Notes under the pieces: generated by a model
Seen by the model: the letters and a program-made list of their open reading frames with translations, nothing else
What the model was told of the DNA's origin: nothing
Databases searched by the model: none
Assembly (NCBI GenBank): GCA_025925185.1
Contig: JAICLV010000121.1
Coordinates: 1-6,989, forward strand
DNA length: 6,989 bases
Origin: Acidothermaceae bacterium
Lineage (GTDB): Bacteria > Actinomycetota > Actinomycetes > Acidothermales > Acidothermaceae
Direction of reading: 5' to 3'
Translations under genes and position numbers: made by a program
Shown here: positions 1 to 6,192 of the stretch, one piece after another
Numbering within the stretch: position 1 is the first letter of the stretch
Layout: each line of letters starts with the position of its first letter

Positions 1-274
1 CCATCACCGGGATCGAGACCGCGTTGATGATTCCGTCGATGAGATCTGGGTCGCTCATGCGCGCCACGCCGCCCTGCGCGCGGATGTCGGCCGGCACCCG
101 CTCCAGCGCCATCACCGCGACGGCGCCGGCGTCCTCGGCGATCTTCGCTTGCTGGGCGGTGACGACGTCCATGATGACGCCGCCCTTGAGCATCTCGGCC
201 ATGCCGCGCTTCACGCGCACGGTACCGGTCTGGCCGGCCCGCGCCGCCACGGATTCGACGTTCTCGCTGCTCAC
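1..274 (-). CDS. pdxS: Pyridoxal 5'-phosphate synthase subunit PdxS, N-terminal part (3' end outside window)
   Basis: PdxS (Pdx1/SNZ) is the synthase half of the DXP-independent PLP pathway. It condenses ribose 5-phosphate, glyceraldehyde 3-phosphate and ammonia supplied by the glutaminase PdxT. The 91 visible codons give the near-invariant start of the (βα)8 barrel: [18 protein letters not shown] (residues 21-38), then [20 protein letters not shown] and [13 protein letters not shown]36 aligns with the sugar-binding Asp24 of the Bacillus enzyme. The window ends after SIPVM, just before the expected AKARIGH segment with the Schiff-base lysine, so that lysine is not seen. I chose the GTG at 274-272 because GAGAGG lies six bases upstream and the N-terminal extension before TGTVRVKRG has the usual actinobacterial length. 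It lies 31 bp after the LemA-like gene and is probably the distal cistron of the PIM operon. The partner pdxT may lie further left. Confidence 0.97.
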   Translation of the reverse strand, partial: MSSENVESVAARAGQTGTVRVKRGMAEMLKGGVIMDVVTAQQAKIAEDAGAVAVMALERVPADIRAQGGVARMSDPDLIDGIINAVSIPVM

Positions 275-305
275 GACAGGCCTCTCAAAAGTTAGGGCGA
301 AAGCT

Positions 306-839
306 TCATTTTACGCCGAGGCGCGCGGCCGGCTCGTCGTCCATTTCGAAGAACCGCGGCGGCGGCACCCGCCCGGCCAGCCGCAGCCACCGGACGACGC
401 GGTGCCTGCGCACGGCGAGGGTCGCGCGCACCGCGTCGTTGTGGAACCGGCGGGCCAGCGGCACCTTAATCACCGCGGCGTCGAGCTCGTGCAGCAACTC
501 CACACCGGACGGGTCGGCCGCGAGCGTCGCCGCGACGTCGGGGTCGGTGAACGCCGCCCGAAGCGCGCCGGTCAACTCGCTCTCGCCCAACTCGCGCTCG
601 TCACCGGACGACGCGCGCGCCTCGTGCGCCGCGCTCGCGAGCAACACGCTGGTCGCGGGGTCGAGCAGGCCGGACGCCGCAATCTCCAACGTGACCGCCG
701 ACCGGCGGACCAACTGCGCGTCAAGCGCGGCCTGCGTGGCGTCGAGCCGGGCGTGCAGCCGGTCGAGCCGGTTGCTCGTCGCGCCGACGTAACCGGCGAG
801 CACCACCAACACGACGATGAGCCAAAACCACCAGGGCAT
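306..839 (-). CDS. Small LemA-like membrane-anchored protein, function unknown
   Basis: A 177-residue protein with no established function. Residues 2-21 ([20 protein letters not shown]) form one hydrophobic helix with no signal-peptidase site that I can see, so it is probably anchored in the membrane with the rest as a helical domain. After the helix, [12 protein letters not shown]....ALDAQLVRR resembles the LemA start (YN.LV.LR..VD.AW..IDVQLKRR). Near the end, RFHNDAVR and [19 protein letters not shown] resemble the LemA pattern of YN.AV followed by a hydrophobic turn and a terminal FE. The middle is shorter and more Ala-rich than in typical LemA, so this is a divergent relative. The ATG lies 9 nt after the pimA stop, and its AGAGG Shine-Dalgarno overlaps that TAG stop, suggesting translational coupling. 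From memory, mycobacteria have a membrane protein gene in the same slot between pimA and pdxS. The family assignment is by eye, and a role in PIM or envelope metabolism is inferred from position only. Confidence 0.75.
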   Translation of the reverse strand: MPWWFWLIVVLVVLAGYVGATSNRLDRLHARLDATQAALDAQLVRRSAVTLEIAASGLLDPATSVLLASAAHEARASSGDERELGESELTGALRAAFTDPDVAATLAADPSGVELLHELDAAVIKVPLARRFHNDAVRATLAVRRHRVVRWLRLAGRVPPPRFFEMDDEPAARLGVK

Positions 840-848
840 CAGCGACCT

Positions 849-1988
849 CTATCCGCGCTGGCGCGGCAGCGACGAGGCAGAGGCCGCCGGGTGCGCCACC
901 GTTTCGTACACCCGCACGATGTCGCGCGCGACGGTTGACCAGTCGTAGTCGAGAGCACGCATCGCGCCCCTTGCTGCCAATCGCGCGCGCCGGTCCGGGT
1001 CGTCGAGCAGCGATCCGGCCACCTCGGCCAGCGCGCGCGGATCGCCGGTCGGGAACAGCGCGCCGGTCTCGCCGTCATCGAGGACGACGCGAAACGCGTC
1101 CAAATCGCTTGCCAACACGGGAGTCTTGGCGGCCATCGCCTCAAGCAAGACGATGCCGAAACTCTCCCCGCCGATGTTCGGCGCGACGTACAGGTCGACC
1201 GACCGCAGCATGCGCGCCTTGTCGGCGTCGGTGACCAAGCCAAGCAACCGCACCCGGGACCGCAGCTCCTCGGGCAGCGACTTGTGCACCTCGTCGGCGT
1301 CGCCGGGGCCGGCGACGAGCAGTCGCAACCCCGGTCGCTGCTCGGCCAGCAGCTGAAAAGCCTCTAATAGCACCGGAAAGCCCTTGCGCGGCTCATCGAC
1401 GCGACCGAGGAAGCCGATCGCGCCGCCGTCACCGGGCCAACCGGGCAACGGCCGCGCCGACGCGAAGTTCGAGACCTGCACGCCGTTGGGGATGAGCACC
1501 GCGTCTCCCCCGAGATGCTCGACCAAGGTGCGCCGGGCCGCCTCAGACACCGCGATGCGGCCGCTGATTTTTTCCAGCGCTGTCTGCAAAATCGAGTACG
1601 CGGCGGCCATCGCGCGCGAGCGCGACACCGACGTGTGGAACGTCGCGACGATCGGCGCGTCTGCGGCCCACGTGGCGAGCAGGCTGAGGCTCGGCGCCGC
1701 CGGCTCGTGCACATGCACGACGTCGAAGTTGCCCTCGCGCAACCAGCGCCGCACCCGGCCGAGCGACAGCACGCCGAACGCGAGCCGCGCGACCGACCCG
1801 TTGTACGGCACCGGAATCGCGCGGCCGGCCGAGACGACGTACGGCGGCAACGGCGTGTCGTCGTCGGCGGGCGTGATGACGGAGACCTCGTGGCCGAGCG
1901 CGATCAGCGCGGTCGCCAGGTCGTGCACATGCGCCTGCACGCCGCCGGGCACGTCCCAGGTGTAGGGGCAAACCAGGCCGACCCTCAC
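849..1988 (-). CDS. pimA: Phosphatidyl-myo-inositol mannosyltransferase PimA (GT4 family)
   Basis: PimA transfers mannose from GDP-mannose to the 2-position of inositol in phosphatidylinositol, giving PIM1, on the cytoplasmic face of the membrane. The 379-residue product matches mycobacterial PimA in length and in order of motifs: VCPYTWDVPGGVQAHV (6-21) at the first Rossmann domain, VPYNGSVARLAFG (60-72), VHVHEPAAPSLSLL (91-104), FHTS with H118, and LGRVDEPRKG (194-203) with R196, E199, R201 and K202, residues that bind the nucleotide-sugar diphosphate in the family. GGESFGIVLLEAMAA (273-287) carries the EX7E pair E275/E283. The start is the GTG at 1988-1986. It forms GTGA with the stop of the upstream acyltransferase, and the protein then begins VRVGLVCPY as expected. 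The same frame stays open for a long way upstream, but that stretch is the acyltransferase gene read out of frame. The gene ends with TAG at 851-849. Confidence 0.96.
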   Translation of the reverse strand: MRVGLVCPYTWDVPGGVQAHVHDLATALIALGHEVSVITPADDDTPLPPYVVSAGRAIPVPYNGSVARLAFGVLSLGRVRRWLREGNFDVVHVHEPAAPSLSLLATWAADAPIVATFHTSVSRSRAMAAAYSILQTALEKISGRIAVSEAARRTLVEHLGGDAVLIPNGVQVSNFASARPLPGWPGDGGAIGFLGRVDEPRKGFPVLLEAFQLLAEQRPGLRLLVAGPGDADEVHKSLPEELRSRVRLLGLVTDADKARMLRSVDLYVAPNIGGESFGIVLLEAMAAKTPVLASDLDAFRVVLDDGETGALFPTGDPRALAEVAGSLLDDPDRRARLAARGAMRALDYDWSTVARDIVRVYETVAHPAASASSLPRQRG

Positions 1989-2911
1989 GACGTCACCTCG
2001 GTCCTGCGGGCGGCGCGGTCGGCGGGCCATAAGGGCTGCAGCATGTGCCAGTCGCGAGGATGCGCGGCGATGTCGCTGGCGAACGCGTCGGCCATCGCCT
2101 GCGTCATCGCCGCGATCTGCGCCCGGCGCGACACGCCCGCCGGCGGCGCCACCTCGGGGTGGATGACGCCACCCCAGCCACCGCCGGGGCCGCCGTCTTC
2201 GGTGAACCAGATGCCGACCGGCAGCAGCGCCGCGCCGGTGGCGACGGCCAGCGCCGCCGGGCCGGCGGGCATCGTCGTCTTCTCCCCGAAGAACTCGACC
2301 TCGACGCCGGACGCCGCGATGTCGCGCTCGGTGACCAGACAAACCAGCTTTCCGGCGCGCAGCCGGTCGAGCAGCACGGCGAACGCGTTGCGTCCACCGG
2401 TCAGCGCGATCACCTCCATGCCAAGGCGCTCGCGCACCGCGACGAACCGGTCGAACAACGACTCGGGCTTCAATCGCTCGGCGACGGTCGCGAACGGGTA
2501 GCCCTGCAGCGCGACCCACGCGCCGGCGTGGTCCCAGTTTCCGCTGTGCGGCAAGGCCAAAATGGCGCCCCGCCCGGCGGCCATCACCGCGTCGAGCCGC
2601 TCCTTGCCCGCCACGCTCATCCGCCCGACGATGCGCTCGCGACGCAGCACCGGCAACCGGAAGAACTCGAGCCAGTAGCGGGCGTAGGAGCGCATCGCGG
2701 CGCGCGCAAGCGCGGCGATCTCGTCGTCTGGCACATCGGGCCCGACGACGCGCCGCAGATTGCGCTCGAGTTGGCGCACCCCCCGGCCCCGCCGGCGCCA
2801 CGCGATGTCGGCGCCGAAGCGGAACACGGGCCGCAACAACGACTCCGGAAAGGTCGTGGCGAGCGTGGCGATAAGCCCGTACCCGGCGGCCTGCAGCCTC
2901 GCCCGGCTCAT
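1985..2911 (-). CDS. patA: Phosphatidylinositol mannoside acyltransferase, PatA type (LpxL/HtrB family)
   Basis: This 308-residue enzyme belongs to the LpxL/HtrB-like acyltransferases. In PIM synthesis the family member PatA (Rv2611c in M. tuberculosis) moves a palmitoyl group from acyl-CoA to the mannose placed by PimA, giving acylated PIM1/PIM2. Visible marks are LERNLRRVVG (48-57), SYARYWLEFFRLP (75-87), the catalytic HX4D motif in LPHSGNWDHAG (H122, D127), and VTERDIAASGVEVEFFGE (193-210), whose E195 is the likely partner of the histidine. MPAGPAALAVATGAALLPV follows. The basic, mildly hydrophobic N-terminus fits membrane association. The ATG is 7 nt after the pgsA stop. I see no strong Shine-Dalgarno, so reinitiation after pgsA is likely. 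The 3' end overlaps pimA by 4 nt (GTGA). LpxL-type acylation of lipid A is a poor alternative given the flanking PIM genes. Confidence 0.93.
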   Translation of the reverse strand: MSRARLQAAGYGLIATLATTFPESLLRPVFRFGADIAWRRRGRGVRQLERNLRRVVGPDVPDDEIAALARAAMRSYARYWLEFFRLPVLRRERIVGRMSVAGKERLDAVMAAGRGAILALPHSGNWDHAGAWVALQGYPFATVAERLKPESLFDRFVAVRERLGMEVIALTGGRNAFAVLLDRLRAGKLVCLVTERDIAASGVEVEFFGEKTTMPAGPAALAVATGAALLPVGIWFTEDGGPGGGWGGVIHPEVAPPAGVSRRAQIAAMTQAMADAFASDIAAHPRDWHMLQPLWPADRAARRTEVTS

Positions 2912-2918
2912 GTCGCGG

Positions 2919-3575
2919 TCACGGCGCCGAGACCGCCGAGTTCGAGCTGGCGGACGACTGTTCGGTGCCCGCGTTCACCGCGTGCGCCTGCCGGTAGACG
3001 ACCCGGAACCGTTGCGCGACGGTAATCGTCGTGGCCGCCGCGAGCAGCCACAACCCGATGGCCTGGATGAACGGCACCCCGAGCCCGGAGACGCCCGTCG
3101 CGGTGAGGATGACGATCAGCCGTTCGGTGCGCTCGGCGATCCCGATGTCGGCCCGCATGCCCAGACCCTCGGCGCGGGCGCGCGCGTAGGAGATCAAGTT
3201 GCCAGACACCAGGCAGAAGATGCTTAAGCCCAGGAGCCACGGCTCGTCGCCGCGGCCCGCGAACCACCAGATGAGCCCGGCGAAGACGGCGGCGTCGGAG
3301 ATTCTGTCGAGGTTGGAGTCGAGGAACGCGCCCCACACCCCGGTGATGCCGCGAGCGCGGGCTAGCGCGCCGTCGACCATGTCGAAGAGCACGAAGATGG
3401 TAATCGCGAAGGAGCCCCAAAACAGGTCGCCACGCGGATAGAGCACAAGCGCGGCGGACGTCGTGAGCACGGTGCCGACGAAGGTGACGACGTTGGCGCT
3501 GACGCCCCGGCGGGCAAGCGCGGCACCCAACGGTCCGAGCACACGCTGCAGCGGTTGCCGCACGCGCTTGAGCAT
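2919..3575 (-). CDS. pgsA: Phosphatidylinositol phosphate synthase PgsA (CDP-alcohol phosphatidyltransferase)
   Basis: The 218-residue integral membrane protein carries the full CDP-alcohol phosphatidyltransferase signature, D65-x2-D68-G69-x2-A72-R73-x8-G82-x3-D86-x3-D90. Its four aspartates bind the metal ions and CDP-diacylglycerol. In actinobacteria, the homologue next to patA and pimA joins CDP-diacylglycerol to inositol 1-phosphate to give phosphatidylinositol phosphate, the precursor of PI and all PIMs. Hydrophobic stretches around residues 27-46, 52-67, 95-107, 113-130, 152-169 and 171-186 fit the six-helix fold. The start is ATG 3575-3573. The same frame is open back to a TGA at 3662-3660 but has no ATG, GTG or TTG there, so this ATG is the first possible start. 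The Shine-Dalgarno is weak (GGGACGGA). It is the first gene of the leftward operon. A phosphatidylglycerophosphate synthase is the main alternative, less likely in this context. Confidence 0.93.
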   Translation of the reverse strand: MLKRVRQPLQRVLGPLGAALARRGVSANVVTFVGTVLTTSAALVLYPRGDLFWGSFAITIFVLFDMVDGALARARGITGVWGAFLDSNLDRISDAAVFAGLIWWFAGRGDEPWLLGLSIFCLVSGNLISYARARAEGLGMRADIGIAERTERLIVILTATGVSGLGVPFIQAIGLWLLAAATTITVAQRFRVVYRQAHAVNAGTEQSSASSNSAVSAP

Positions 3576-3590
3576 GTCCGTCCCGTCTGC

Positions 3591-3638
3591 CCGACCGACT
3601 AACCGACTGATTCGCCGACCGTTTCGCCGACTGATTCG
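3591..3638 (-). repeat. Four tandem 12-bp repeats in front of pgsA
   Basis: Plus-strand units are CCGACCGACTAA (3591-3602), CCGACTGATTCG (3603-3614), CCGACCGTTTCG (3615-3626) and CCGACTGATTCG (3627-3638). Units 2 and 4 are identical, unit 3 differs at two positions and unit 1 at four. They end 15 bp before the pgsA start codon, so they would lie in its 5' leader or core promoter. The period is a multiple of three, but the pgsA frame has no start codon upstream of ATG 3575, so they are not translated as part of PgsA. They could be reiterated sites for a regulator, or slippage products with no role. Confidence 0.85.
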
Positions 3639-3809
3639 CCGCGGTGTTCCCCTGGGCGTTCATGCTACCGAGCGACCCCGCCGGATCGTGGGACGGCGAA
3701 CGACCTTCGACCCCTTGTCCGGCACGTCCGGCAGGTGGAGAGTCGGGGGAAGGTTCGAGACAGGCAGCGCGCAGCGCGCGACACACCGGCAGCACGGCGC
3801 GCCACACGC

Positions 3810-3816
3810 AAAGGAG
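3810..3816 (+). promoter_or_regulatory. Ribosome binding site of the EF-G2 gene
   Basis: AAAGGAG lies 8 nt before ATG 3825 and is the strongest Shine-Dalgarno with a usable start codon in the window. It fixes the EF-G2 start. The nearby GTG at 3818-3820 is out of frame. Confidence 0.85.
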
Positions 3817-3824
3817 CGTGAGCC

Positions 3825-6020
3825 ATGGCAGACAAGTCCGCAGCAACCTCGGCCACAGCGGGAGCCGCCGGCAGAGCACCGGTGGCCGACCAGCCGGCCG
3901 GTATTCGCAACGTGGTGCTGGTCGGCCATACCGGTTCGGGCAAGACCACGCTGGTCGAGGCACTGCTCGTCGCTACCGGCGCCCTCAACCGGGCGGGCCG
4001 CGTCGAAGACGGCACCACGGTCAGCGACTTCGAGGACGCCGAGGTCCGCCAGCAGCGGTCGGTGTCGCTCGCCCTCGCGCCGATCGAATACGACGGCGTG
4101 AAGATCAACCTGCTCGACGCGCCCGGCTACGCCGACTTCGTCGGAGATTTGCGCGCCGGCCTGCGCGCCGCCGACGCCGCGCTGTTCGTGATGTCCGCCG
4201 CCGACGGCATCGACGGTTCGACCCGCATGCTCTGGGAGGAGTGCGCCCACGTCGGCATGCCGCGCGCCGTCGTCGTCAGCAAAGTCGACTCGCCACGCGC
4301 CGACTTCGACGCCGTGGTCGCCCAGTGCCAGGCCAACTTCGGCCAGGGCGTGCTCCCGCTCTACCTTCCCATGCGCGCGAACCCCGACGCCGCGCCGCAC
4401 GGCCTGCTCGGCCTGATCACCCACCAGGTCGGCGAGTACGCCGAGGGCGGCCGCACCAGCCGCGACGCCACGTCGTCCGAGATCGACGACGCGAGCGAGG
4501 CGCGCAACGCGCTGCTCGAGGGCATCATCGCCGAGAGCGAGGACGAGACCTTGATGGACCGCTACCTCGCGGGCGAGGAGATCGACCCGAAGGCCGTCAT
4601 CGACGACCTGGAGAAGGCGGTGGCCCGCGGGTCGTTCTACCCCGTGCTGGCGGCGTCGGCGCCGTCGATGCTCGGCACCGCCGAGCTGCTCGAACTGCTC
4701 GCGCGCGCGTTCCCCTCGCCGCTCGAGCATCCGCTGCCGGCGGTCACCCGTCTCGACGGAACGCCGCTGCCGCCATTGACCTGCGACCCGGCCGGCTCGC
4801 TTGCCGCCGAGGTCGTGAAGACCACCACCGACCCGTACGTCGGCCGCGTCTCGCTCGTGCGCGTCTTCTCCGGCACGCTGCGGCCCGACTCCGTCGTGCA
4901 CGTCTCCGGCCACGGGATGGCCGAGCGCGGACACGAGGACCATGACCTCGACGAGCGCGTCGGCACCTTGAGCTCGCCACTCGGCAAGGTGCAACGCACA
5001 GTGGCGCACTGCATCGCCGGCGACATCGTGGCGATCGCCAAGCTCGCGCGCGCCGAGACGTCAGACACCTTGTCCGACAAGGAAAACCCGCTGCTGATGA
5101 GCCCGTGGGAGATGCCCGAGCCGCTGCTCCCGGTCGCGGTGCGGGCGAAGTCGAAGGCCGACGAGGACAAGCTCTCGCAGGGGCTTTCGCGGCTGGCCGC
5201 CGAAGACCCGACGCTGCGGCTGGAGATGAACGCCGAGACCCACCAGCTGGTGTTGTGGTGCATGGGCGAGGCGCACGCCGACGTCTTGCTCGACCGGCTG
5301 AAGGCCAAGTACGGCGTCGAGGTCGAGACCGTGCCGCTGCGAGTGCCGATGCGCGAGACGTTCGCCGCGAAGGTGACCGCGCACGGGCGGCACGTGAAGC
5401 AGTCCGGCGGCCACGGCCAGTTCGGTGTCTGCGACATCGAGGTCGAGCCGCTCCCGCAAGGCGGCGGCTTCGAGTTCGTCGACAAGGTGTTCGGCGGCGC
5501 CGTGCCCAGGCAGTTCATCCCCTCGGTCGAGAAGGGCGTGCGCGCGCAGATGGAGCGCGGGGTCGCGGCGGGCTACCCGATGGTTGACATCCGGGTGACG
5601 CTCACCGACGGCAAGGCGCACTCGGTCGACTCCTCCGACATGGCCTTCCAGATGGCCGGCGCGCTCGCGCTCAAGGAGGCGGCCAAAGGCGGCCAGGTGG
5701 TACTGCTAGAGCCGGTCGACGAGCTGACCGTGCTCGTCGCCGACGACTACGTGGGCGCGGTCATGAGCGACTTGTCCGGACGACGGGGGCGGGTTACTGG
5801 CACCGAGCCGATCGGCAACAGTGCTGTTTCGACAGGCGCGGCCAGTCAGGGTCGCACCGCGGTGAGAGCCGAGGTGCCGCAGGTCGAGATCACCCGCTAC
5901 GCCATCGACCTGCGCTCGTTGTCGCACGGCACCGGGACGTTCACCCGACGCGAGTTGCGTTACGAGCCGATGCCGCATCAGCTCGCGGCCAAGGTCATCG
6001 CCGAGCACAAAGAGGAGTGA
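3825..6020 (+). CDS. Elongation factor G-like protein, EF-G2 type
   Basis: A complete 731-residue translational GTPase of EF-G architecture. An Ala-rich extension of about 26 residues comes first. The G domain follows, with P-loop GHTGSGKTT (34-42), switch I region [12 protein letters not shown] (75-86) in place of the canonical ERGITI, DAPGY (98-102), SKVD (152-155) in place of NKxD, and a G5-like SAP (278-280). Domain II runs from about 302 to 405 and domain III from about 430 to 500. Domain IV has QSGGHGQFG (526-534) and the tip [14 protein letters not shown] (595-608), with H599 at the place of the EF-G tip histidine. Domain V runs from about 628 to the end. The altered switch I is, from memory, typical of the EF-G2 subfamily (M. 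smegmatis EF-G2, T. thermophilus EF-G-2), not of EF-G, TetM or LepA. M. smegmatis EF-G2 was reported to bind guanine nucleotides without ribosome-dependent GTPase activity. Its physiological role is unsettled. It probably accompanies a separate housekeeping fusA elsewhere. Confidence 0.93.
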   Translation: MADKSAATSATAGAAGRAPVADQPAGIRNVVLVGHTGSGKTTLVEALLVATGALNRAGRVEDGTTVSDFEDAEVRQQRSVSLALAPIEYDGVKINLLDAPGYADFVGDLRAGLRAADAALFVMSAADGIDGSTRMLWEECAHVGMPRAVVVSKVDSPRADFDAVVAQCQANFGQGVLPLYLPMRANPDAAPHGLLGLITHQVGEYAEGGRTSRDATSSEIDDASEARNALLEGIIAESEDETLMDRYLAGEEIDPKAVIDDLEKAVARGSFYPVLAASAPSMLGTAELLELLARAFPSPLEHPLPAVTRLDGTPLPPLTCDPAGSLAAEVVKTTTDPYVGRVSLVRVFSGTLRPDSVVHVSGHGMAERGHEDHDLDERVGTLSSPLGKVQRTVAHCIAGDIVAIAKLARAETSDTLSDKENPLLMSPWEMPEPLLPVAVRAKSKADEDKLSQGLSRLAAEDPTLRLEMNAETHQLVLWCMGEAHADVLLDRLKAKYGVEVETVPLRVPMRETFAAKVTAHGRHVKQSGGHGQFGVCDIEVEPLPQGGGFEFVDKVFGGAVPRQFIPSVEKGVRAQMERGVAAGYPMVDIRVTLTDGKAHSVDSSDMAFQMAGALALKEAAKGGQVVLLEPVDELTVLVADDYVGAVMSDLSGRRGRVTGTEPIGNSAVSTGAASQGRTAVRAEVPQVEITRYAIDLRSLSHGTGTFTRRELRYEPMPHQLAAKVIAEHKEE

Positions 6021-6192
6021 GCGCGCCCGCTTGTCGCCGCGTCTTCGACCGACACCACCTACCCATCGAGTGATATTGCGCTGGCAAAAGGGGTACCCAG
6101 CGCAGGAGGATCTTCGGCTTCCACATCGGCGGCTTCTGGACGGCTTAGAGTCGGGCCGAATGCTCGGTCCCCGCGATGGGTGAGGGGTGGAC
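6021..6192 (+). promoter_or_regulatory. Intergenic region before the poly-HAMP gene, with a candidate promoter
   Basis: This 172-bp gap separates two genes of the same direction. A candidate promoter is CCGACA (6049-6054), a 17-bp spacer, and GATATT (6072-6077), each four of six matches to the sigma-70-type consensus, which would start transcription near 6084. An inverted repeat starts at the last base of that -10 (separate entry). I see no hairpin with a T-tract after the EF-G2 stop, so readthrough from EF-G2 is possible. GAGGGG (6182-6187) is the likely Shine-Dalgarno for ATG 6193. Confidence 0.35.
6077..6104. repeat. Perfect 8-bp inverted repeat with 12-nt loop
   Basis: TGCGCTGG (6077-6084) and CCAGCGCA (6097-6104) are perfect inverted arms around a 12-nt centre that includes part of a GGGTACCC palindrome (6091-6098). 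It overlaps the end of the candidate -10 and the likely first transcribed bases, so it could be an operator or a hairpin at the 5' end of the poly-HAMP mRNA. No T-run follows, so a classical intrinsic terminator for the EF-G2 gene is less likely, although actinobacterial terminators can lack a U-tract. Confidence 0.55.

Larger units (their letters stand above)
3576..3824. promoter_or_regulatory. Divergent intergenic region between pgsA and the EF-G2 gene
   Basis: This 249-bp gene-free stretch must hold the promoters of both transcription directions. Near pgsA it has four 12-bp tandem repeats (separate entry). On the minus strand, TAGCAT (3667-3662) fits the relaxed actinobacterial -10 pattern TANNNT, which would give a leader of about 80 nt containing the repeats, but no matching -35 is seen. 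On the plus strand, TTGTCC (3715-3720) with GAGAGT 17 bp later is a weak candidate for the EF-G2 gene. The 8-mer GTCCGGCA occurs twice with a 9-bp period (3717-3724 and 3726-3733). The individual promoter calls are guesses. That the promoters lie here follows from the divergent layout. Confidence 0.6.

Noticed and set aside
1989..2801. Apparent long N-terminal extension of PimA (650-codon frame)
   Set aside because: The extension is an out-of-frame reading of the patA gene and is extremely Arg/Ala-rich. Real PimA similarity begins at GTG 1988.
3591..3638. Short tandem repeats as a CRISPR-like array
   Set aside because: Units are 12 bp with no spacers between them and no cas genes nearby.
3660..5009. 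Minus-strand open frame of 449 codons opposite the EF-G2 G domain
   Set aside because: No recognisable motif, Arg/Gly/Val-rich composition, and antisense to well-conserved EF-G2 motifs.
6077..6104. Inverted repeat as an intrinsic terminator of the EF-G2 gene
   Set aside because: The stem is followed by GGAGGATCTTCGG, not a T-run, and it lies 57 bp after the stop. A terminator role is possible but not supported.
6104..6109. Perfect Shine-Dalgarno core AGGAGG in the intergenic region
   Set aside because: No ATG, GTG or TTG follows at a usable distance, so it does not mark a gene.
6070..6183. Possible 37-residue leader ORF (GTG 6070 to TGA 6183) ending just before the poly-HAMP start
   Set aside because: No Shine-Dalgarno upstream, and it uses ATA and TTA codons that are rare in GC-rich actinobacteria. 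It probably reflects chance.
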